Made by a program: the position numbers and the translations under genes. 6,946 nt of DNA from Candidatus Brocadiaceae bacterium (GTDB lineage: Bacteria; Planctomycetota; Brocadiia; Brocadiales; Bathyanammoxibiaceae). The notes below the pieces were generated by a model. The model ran no database searches. It was not told where the DNA came from and saw only the letters and a program-made list of their open reading frames with translations. This document shows, one piece after another, positions 5,530-6,946 of this stretch (the first letter of the stretch is position 1; every line of letters starts with the position of its first letter). Location: the NCBI GenBank assembly GCA_030018855.1, contig JASEHG010000104.1, positions 1 to 6,946 on the forward strand, written 5' to 3'.

Positions 5530-5536
5530 GAATTAG
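5438..5536 (+). pseudogene. Out-of-frame original C-terminus of lpxD
   Basis: Read from 5438 in the +1 frame relative to lpxD, the DNA encodes KRLQALLKRLPLMQETLKKI followed by TRVLKEKGLIEN and a TAG at 5534-5536. This has the amphipathic pattern of the normal LpxD C-terminal helix (family pattern like ALRRLPELLKRVKEL). The main frame (5440-5529) instead encodes a Pro/Glu/Asp-rich tail with no family likeness. One extra base in the GGAAGAAG tract (5433-5440) explains the switch. It may be a real mutation, a slippage-prone site or a sequencing error. Confidence 0.75.
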
Positions 5537-5549
5537 TAATTTTTTTCTC

Positions 5550-5580
5550 TACTCCCTACTCCCTAATCCCTAGCCCCTAG
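5550..5580. repeat. Degenerate heptamer tandem repeat in the lpxD-FBPase spacer
   Basis: Four consecutive heptamers, TACTCCC (5550-5556), TACTCCC (5557-5563), TAATCCC (5564-5570) and TAGCCCC (5571-5577), are followed by a partial TAG (5578-5580). They fill nearly all of the 46 bases between the shifted lpxD stop (5536) and the end of the converging gene (5583). No GC-rich stem with a T-tract is present, so termination here is not explained, apart from a seven-T run at 5540-5546. Confidence 0.8.
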
Positions 5581-5582
5581 TT

Positions 5583-6716
5583 TTACTTCCCCACCCCCAC
5601 CGGCTCCAGGACCTTCCGCACGTTGAATCGTTTGTCTAGCTTGTTCATCTTCTCCACTATGCCGCCGTACTCCAGCTCGTCGTAGGGGAGCATGGCGGGC
5701 CCGGAGAAGCCCTGTCTCCTTATCTCCGTAGCCTTCTGGGCCACGTTGTTCCTGACCCAGTCCCAGTAGGGGTGGTCAAAGGCGTCGGCAGGCTCGGTGA
5801 GCTTCCCGTTATGCACGCAGAAGGCCGCACAGGTTACCACCACAGGACCGTCAAAATAGGAGATGGTCGTGTTCTGTTTGCATGGCATCATGGGGCCGTT
5901 GTGACTGCCCCTCATTGTGCCGGCACAGTAGTGGCCGATACTGAACGGGGAGAGGATTTCTCCCGTGGCGGGGAAATTGGATTGACACCTGACCAGCATC
6001 ACAGGGTCGTCTTTTCCTACGTATTTCCCTGCAATGTTGTGTAGCCTGGTGGTGCTGACTGAGGCCGCTATGTCCCCTGTGGTCCTGGACCAGATAGACT
6101 CTACCACGAATCGGGAATTGTCCCGTAAGAGGGCGGCTATATCATACAACTCCTCTGGGGAGTTGAGTTCTATGACCCTGTCTCCTTTCGTGTAGTTTAC
6201 GTCCATAATGACGAACTTGAAACCCTTAGCTAGAGAAGGGGCAAGCATGAGTCCGGCGCAGTGCATGGGGTCAACGAAGGATAGAAAGAGGGGGAGGTTA
6301 TAGGCCCCTGGCTCAGTCTTGTCGGCGGCAAAGAAGAGGAAGGACTCGTTGGGTCTTTCCTCAATCTCCATCTCTGCCGTAGAGGGCCCCAGGCCTTTTA
6401 CGTTACCAGAGAAGGCGTCTTTAAGGAGGTCCTGCCCGGCCCCATAAAGTCCCTGTTCCTTGGCCGTCTGTGTACCTGCCTGGAAGGCGTCCCAGGCCAT
6501 GCGATGCACGTCTTCATTTAATGTGCCCCTGGTATGGGTAGTAAGTATGGCAATATCATCTCCTGTAGAACTAATAAATGAATCAATTATTAGGCCCTTC
6601 TTTTTGCCATTTGTCTCCACAAAATCCCGCACCGTCTGGAGCACCCTTGCACTGGGTTTTATATGACCGCCAATAGAACCTATGTCAGCCTTTATCACAC
6701 TTAAGGTTATTTTCAT
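5583..6716 (-). CDS. Class V fructose-1,6-bisphosphate aldolase/phosphatase (FBPA/P, archaeal type)
   Basis: The 377-residue protein matches the bifunctional FBPA/P family along its whole length. Family-wide stretches are SVIKADIGSIGGH (6-18), STGDDIAILTTHTRG (50-64), QGLYGAGQDLLKDAFSGN (88-105), MEIEERPNESFLFFAADKTEPGA (116-138), AGKYVGKDDPVMLVRCQSNFPATGE (229-253), MRGSHNGPMMP (268-278) and DELEY (346-350). D11, H18, D53 and D54 correspond to metal ligands. Y232 and K235 in YVGK correspond to the aldolase tyrosine and Schiff-base lysine, and Y350 to the third catalytic tyrosine. The family joins dihydroxyacetone phosphate and glyceraldehyde-3-phosphate and dephosphorylates the product in one active site, which makes it a one-way gluconeogenic enzyme in the cytoplasm. 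The ATG at 6716 has GAGAGGA six bases upstream. It is transcribed alone and converges on lpxD. All key residues are present. Confidence 0.95.
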   Translation of the reverse strand: MKITLSVIKADIGSIGGHIKPSARVLQTVRDFVETNGKKKGLIIDSFISSTGDDIAILTTHTRGTLNEDVHRMAWDAFQAGTQTAKEQGLYGAGQDLLKDAFSGNVKGLGPSTAEMEIEERPNESFLFFAADKTEPGAYNLPLFLSFVDPMHCAGLMLAPSLAKGFKFVIMDVNYTKGDRVIELNSPEELYDIAALLRDNSRFVVESIWSRTTGDIAASVSTTRLHNIAGKYVGKDDPVMLVRCQSNFPATGEILSPFSIGHYCAGTMRGSHNGPMMPCKQNTTISYFDGPVVVTCAAFCVHNGKLTEPADAFDHPYWDWVRNNVAQKATEIRRQGFSGPAMLPYDELEYGGIVEKMNKLDKRFNVRKVLEPVGVGK

Positions 6717-6791
6717 AACTCATCCTCTCCCTAGCCTTGGGTTATACAACAAAAGATTTAGTATTTTATTCACCAGCCATGCTACCGTAAA

Positions 6792-6819
6792 TTTATATAT
6801 CAAAATCATTAAAAATCAA
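6792..6819 (-). promoter_or_regulatory. Candidate promoter of the FBP aldolase/phosphatase gene
   Basis: On the - strand TTGATT (complement 6814-6819) and TATAAA (complement 6792-6797) are 16 bases apart in AT-rich DNA. Transcription would start near 6785, about 68 bases before the ATG. An alternative -10, TGTATAAC (complement about 6741-6748), lies closer to the gene but lacks a good -35. Confidence 0.4.
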
Positions 6820-6858
6820 GCACCAAAATTTACTTACATGATGTGTGTTATCTATGTC

Positions 6859-6946
6859 TGAGACCTCTGCAAAAGTCTCAACCACACTACTTGATGTCAT
6901 GAAAAGGCTAGCCTCCTGCTGACCTACAGGGTAAATTCTGTAGGTC
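6859..6946. repeat. Two hairpins at the right edge; no gene seen
   Basis: TGAGAC (6859-6864) and GTCTCA (6875-6880) form a 6-bp hairpin. GACCTACAG (6921-6929) and CTGTAGGTC (6938-6946) form a perfect 9-bp stem with an eight-base loop that ends exactly at the window edge. No ribosome-binding site or reading frame of useful length accompanies them in 6720-6946. The second hairpin could be an intrinsic terminator if a T-tract follows, or the end of another dispersed element. Confidence 0.5.

Noticed and set aside
5550..5580. Heptamer repeat as a CRISPR or telomere-like array
   Set aside because: The units are too short, have no spacers and occur only four times.
5772..6044. 90-residue + strand frame inside the FBP aldolase/phosphatase gene
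   Set aside because: The opposite strand encodes a full-length conserved enzyme with all key residues; this frame has no recognisable motif.

Overview
The window looks like chromosomal DNA of a Gram-negative bacterium. It carries lpxD (lipid A synthesis), two exported c-type cytochromes, and a class V (archaeal-type) fructose-bisphosphate aldolase/phosphatase. That enzyme is typical of archaea and of deep-branching, often anaerobic or autotrophic bacteria. Together with the many small palindromic repeats, this would fit lineages such as Planctomycetota (Brocadiales-like), Nitrospirota or Desulfobacterota. The placement is an inference; no marker in the window fixes it.

Region 1 (1-2963, + strand) is a run of four genes: the 3' end of an NADH:flavin oxidoreductase/2,4-dienoyl-CoA reductase-like enzyme, rsgA (ribosome-assembly GTPase), a ribonuclease Z-like metallo-beta-lactamase-fold hydrolase, and an isochorismatase/nicotinamidase-like cysteine hydrolase. 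Two of the three gaps hold palindromes: one overlaps the rsgA stop codon, and one ends six bases before the isochorismatase start. Region 2 (3000-4129, - strand) is a probable two-gene cytochrome operon. It has a candidate promoter, a leader of about 140 bases with a possible seven-codon ORF, a cytochrome with a C-terminal heme site (class II/c'-like), a class I cytochrome c, and a long hairpin plus T-tract terminator.

Region 3 (4149-4384) is non-coding. It is bounded by a perfect 12-bp inverted repeat and contains nested, mutually exclusive stems, so it may be a MITE-like element or a structured RNA. Region 4 (4404-5536, + strand) is lpxD with its own promoter and a strong ribosome-binding site. 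The gene has two oddities: a 39-bp palindromic element inserted in frame, and an apparent +1 frameshift that replaces the usual C-terminal helix with an unrelated acidic tail. Region 5 (5550-6716) is a heptamer tandem repeat and then the FBP aldolase/phosphatase gene on the - strand, converging on lpxD. The last 230 bases hold a candidate promoter for that gene and two hairpins at the window edge.

I see no defence system, CRISPR array, tRNA or complete transposase. The most unusual material is the palindromic elements and what they and a frameshift have done to lpxD.
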